A DNA stretch of 8,054 nucleotides from contig CANEVG010000149.1 in the NCBI GenBank assembly GCA_947442095.1, positions 1-8,054 of the forward strand, given 5' to 3'. The notes beneath the pieces were generated by a model. It was not told where the DNA came from, did not search any database, and was given only the letters and a program-made list of their open reading frames with translations. A program made the translations under genes and the position numbers. Source of the DNA: Sphingomonadaceae bacterium. GTDB taxonomy: Bacteria; Pseudomonadota; Alphaproteobacteria; Sphingomonadales; Sphingomonadaceae. This document shows, one piece after another, positions 6,222 to 8,054 of this stretch. Numbering within the stretch: position 1 is the first letter of the stretch; the number at the start of each line of letters is the position of its first letter.

Positions 6222-6259
6222 GGTCACGGCGTCTCCAGCCAAAGGTGGAAGCCGTGACC
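6222..6259 (+). promoter_or_regulatory. 9-bp inverted repeat spanning SD and start of the RHH gene
   Basis: GGTCACGGC (6222-6230) and GCCGTGACC (6251-6259) form a perfect 9-bp inverted repeat with a 20-nt spacer. The spacer holds the SD AGGTGG (6243-6248), and the 3' arm contains the GTG start (6254-6256). An inner TCCA/TGGA pairing (6234-6237 with 6246-6249) would also cover part of the SD. It may be an mRNA hairpin that limits translation or a DNA operator for a dimeric regulator; the sequence alone does not decide. Confidence 0.5.
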
Positions 6260-6490
6260 AGTCCCTACCATCCCCCAGTCAAGCGCTCGGTAGAGATTGC
6301 CGGGCACAAGACGTCGATCAGCCTCGAGCCGCTGTTCTGGGACATGCTGCGCGCGGCGGCAGACGAGGAGGGCTTACCGCTCAACGCACTGGTCGCGCGC
6401 GTCGATGCCGAACGGATCGCAGGCGATACGCCGCCAGGTCTTGCCGGGGCCATAAGGCTTTGGCTGGTGGCGCGTTTGCTAGAGCGCTGA
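6254..6490 (+). CDS. Ribbon-helix-helix domain protein (RHH_4 type)
   Basis: 78-aa protein with the signature of the alphaproteobacterial RHH_4 family: VKRSVEIAGHKTSISLEPLFWDMLRAAAD (9-37) followed by GLPLNALVARVDAER. It is predicted to have a DNA-contacting beta ribbon (about residues 9-15 and 19-24), helix A (25-39), helix B (43-54) and a C-terminal helix (62-77). RHH proteins usually bind DNA as dimers and act as repressors; no target is known here. I chose GTG 6254 because AGGTGG (6243-6248) is 5 nt upstream; GTG 6245, three codons earlier, overlaps that SD. The gene lies 43 nt after phaB on the same strand, and its last 12 bp overlap the 3' end of the opposing transporter gene. Autoregulation through the 6222-6259 inverted repeat is possible but inferred. 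Confidence 0.82.
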   Translation: MTSPYHPPVKRSVEIAGHKTSISLEPLFWDMLRAAADEEGLPLNALVARVDAERIAGDTPPGLAGAIRLWLVARLLER

Positions 6491-7771
6491 GAGCCCGAGG
6501 GCAGCTATTGCGGACAGGGCCAGCACTTCGAGCACGCTGCGCTTCAGCCGGAACAGCAGCACCGCCGCGCCGGCTGCAATCGCCGCCGCACGCCAATCCA
6601 GACTGGCCCAGACCGGCAGTCTGGAAGCGCCAACATCACGGAACATGACGTGGAGTGCGAACCACAGGGCTAGATTGGCAATGACACCCACGACCGCGGC
6701 GGTGATTGCGGCCAGTGCCCCTTGTAGCTGCTCCGACCGCTCCAGCCGGGCCATCCAAGGCGCGCAGGCGAAGATCCACAGGAAGCACGGCGCGAAGGTC
6801 ACCCATGTGGTGAGCCCTGCACCGACCATACCAGCGACGAGCGGTGTAAACGGGGCCGGATCGCGCCACGCTGCGATGAAACCAACGAACTGGGTCACCA
6901 TGATCAACGGGCCGGGGGTCGTCTCGGCAAGTCCCAGTCCGTCGGCCATTTCACCGGGCGTGAGCCAGCCGAATCCCCCGACGACGGATTGCGCCATATA
7001 GGCCAGCACCGCGTAGGCTCCGCCGAACGTCACGACTGCAAGGCGGGAAAAGAACATGCCGATCTGCCAGAGCACATGATCAGGCCCAAGAGTGTAGTAC
7101 ACCAATCCCAGCGGCAGCGCCCAGATCACCAGCCAGAGCGCGATGGTCATGGCGGTTGCAAGACCCAGCCTTCGCGGGCTTTCGAGCGGATCGGCAGATG
7201 GCACATGATGTGGGCCAAACCATTGGGGCTGCCATTTCGAGGCGGCAGCGCCGATCAGGCCCGCCAGCAGAATCACCAGCGGGAACGGGGCTTGCAGCAC
7301 TGTCAGCGCCAACCCGGCAACTACGGCCAGCGCGATCTTGAACTGTGTTCCCAGCGCCCGCTTGGCAACGCGCACCAGCGCCTGCGCGACGATCGCGAGT
7401 ACGGCGGCCTTGATCCCCAGAAACAGCGCCGCAAACCAGCCGAGTCCGGCCGCCGCGACATAAAGCAGCGATAGCGCAAGCATAACGATTGCGCCCGGCA
7501 CGACAAACAGCAAACCTGCCACAAGACCGCCGCGTACCCCATGCAGCCGCCAGCCGATCCAGGTCGCCAGTTGCTGCGCCTCCGGGCCGGGCAGGAGGTG
7601 GCACAGGTTCAGGGCACGCAGGAATGCACCTTGTTCGATCCACCCGCGCTCATCGACCAGTTCACGCTGCATTAGCGCAATCTGGCCAGCCGGACCGCCG
7701 AAGCTCAGGCAACCGATCCGCGCAAAGGCGCGGGTCAGGTCCGTCAGTGATGGGTGATGCGTGTCTGGCAT
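6479..7771 (-). CDS. chrA: ChrA-type chromate transporter, two-domain form
   Basis: 430-aa inner-membrane protein of the long-chain CHR family, characterised members of which export chromate. It contains two homologous halves. The N-terminal half has SFGGPAGQIALMQRELV (23-39), GWI, and LLPGPEAQQLATWIGWRLHG (59-78). The C-terminal half has TFGGAYAVLAYM (248-259), GWLTPGEMADGLGLAETTPGP (268-288) and VTQFVGF. Many hydrophobic segments follow each motif (for example 82-110, 114-134, 144-176, 204-228, 311-336, 352-376 and 395-430), consistent with about ten or more membrane spans. ATG 7771 is the start; GAAGGAG lies 11 nt upstream, a slightly long spacing. It lies downstream of murA on the same strand with a 151-nt gap, and its end overlaps the RHH gene tail to tail. 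No chrB-type regulator is visible. The actual substrate is not proven; some CHR proteins have no demonstrated link to chromate. Confidence 0.92.
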   Translation of the reverse strand: MPDTHHPSLTDLTRAFARIGCLSFGGPAGQIALMQRELVDERGWIEQGAFLRALNLCHLLPGPEAQQLATWIGWRLHGVRGGLVAGLLFVVPGAIVMLALSLLYVAAAGLGWFAALFLGIKAAVLAIVAQALVRVAKRALGTQFKIALAVVAGLALTVLQAPFPLVILLAGLIGAAASKWQPQWFGPHHVPSADPLESPRRLGLATAMTIALWLVIWALPLGLVYYTLGPDHVLWQIGMFFSRLAVVTFGGAYAVLAYMAQSVVGGFGWLTPGEMADGLGLAETTPGPLIMVTQFVGFIAAWRDPAPFTPLVAGMVGAGLTTWVTFAPCFLWIFACAPWMARLERSEQLQGALAAITAAVVGVIANLALWFALHVMFRDVGASRLPVWASLDWRAAAIAAGAAVLLFRLKRSVLEVLALSAIAALGLSAL

Positions 7772-7856
7772 CTGCTACCATGCTCCTTCAAAAGCAAAGT
7801 CCCGGCAAGGAACCCGCTCCGATCAGAATTGGCAACACTTGGGCAGACACGCCAGG

Positions 7857-7878
7857 GCGGGAGGATGCCTCATCCCGC
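7857..7878. repeat. Hairpin between murA and chrA
   Basis: GCGGGA (7857-7862) pairs with TCCCGC (7873-7878) in an imperfect stem. After one mismatch the stem continues with two further pairs, closing a TGCC loop. It lies 45 nt past the murA stop, where a terminator might sit, but no T-run follows on the minus strand. It is a weak terminator candidate at best. Confidence 0.3.
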
Positions 7879-7885
7879 GCGAGGT

Positions 7886-7914
7886 TAAATACCGGTTTGG
7901 CGCAAGGACAGCAA
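7886..7914 (-). promoter_or_regulatory. Weak candidate promoter for chrA
   Basis: Minus-strand TTGCTG (7914-7909), a 17-nt spacer and TATTTA (7891-7886). Each hexamer matches only 3 of 6 consensus positions, but the spacing is ideal and the site lies between murA and chrA. Read-through from murA is the alternative. Confidence 0.25.
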
Positions 7915-7922
7915 GACGCGAA

Positions 7923-8054
7923 TCAATCCCCGCCGACGCGCTCAACGTCAGCACCCAGAAGAGCGAATTTCTCTTCCAGTCGCTCATAGCCGCGATCAAG
8001 GTGATAGAGACGGTGAACCTGGGTTTCACCCTCGGCGGCAAGACCGGCGATGAC
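7923..8054 (-). CDS. murA: UDP-N-acetylglucosamine 1-carboxyvinyltransferase, C-terminal end only
   Basis: The last 43 codons plus stop (TGA at 7925-7923) of a gene that enters from the right edge. The translation contains VIAGLAAEGETQVHRLYHLD, then RGYERLEEKFALLGADVERV, the highly conserved C-terminus of MurA. MurA transfers enolpyruvate from phosphoenolpyruvate to UDP-GlcNAc in the first committed step of peptidoglycan synthesis in the cytoplasm. The catalytic Cys loop lies outside the window. The tail ends VGGD, a few residues past the conserved core. chrA follows on the same strand after 151 nt. Confidence 0.93.
   Translation of the reverse strand, partial: VIAGLAAEGETQVHRLYHLDRGYERLEEKFALLGADVERVGGD

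Noticed and set aside
7755..7775. GATGC-n7-GCATC repeat at the chrA start
   Set aside because: A 5-bp stem of this kind is expected many times by chance in 8 kb.

Overview
This is an ordinary chromosomal segment of a GC-rich alphaproteobacterium. Sphingomonadales (Erythrobacter-like or Sphingomonas-like) is the best guess. The basis is the gene order DUF3576 lipoprotein - leuS - lptE - holA, the RHH_4-type ribbon-helix-helix protein, the codon use with long antisense shadow ORFs, and the wording of the recognisable proteins. The taxonomic call is inference; no search was run.

Left part (1-4161, all minus strand): a compact four-gene operon, read right to left. It encodes a DUF3576 lipoprotein, leucyl-tRNA synthetase (leuS), the LPS-assembly lipoprotein LptE, and the delta subunit of the DNA polymerase III clamp loader (holA, cut by the left edge). 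leuS and lptE overlap, with lptE starting on a TTG codon. holA follows after a 37-nt gap and has a perfect 11-bp hairpin whose loop carries its start codon.

Middle (4162-5390): a 366-bp divergent intergenic region with several small inverted repeats. It is followed on the plus strand by an unrecognised exported protein of 272 aa, whose C-terminus looks like the last strands of an outer-membrane beta-barrel. A probable terminator follows that gene.

Plus-strand pair (5482-6490): phaB, an NADPH-dependent acetoacetyl-CoA reductase for polyhydroxyalkanoate synthesis, then a 78-aa ribbon-helix-helix protein. A 9-bp inverted repeat between them includes the GTG start of the second gene.

Right part (6479-8054, minus strand): a two-domain ChrA-type transporter whose 3' end overlaps the RHH gene tail to tail by 12 bp, then the last 43 codons of murA (peptidoglycan precursor synthesis).

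No mobile element, CRISPR array, tRNA or rRNA is visible. I see no convincing new multi-gene system. The items most worth a second look are the hairpins on translation starts (holA, the RHH gene, and more weakly phaB) and the unrecognised exported protein.
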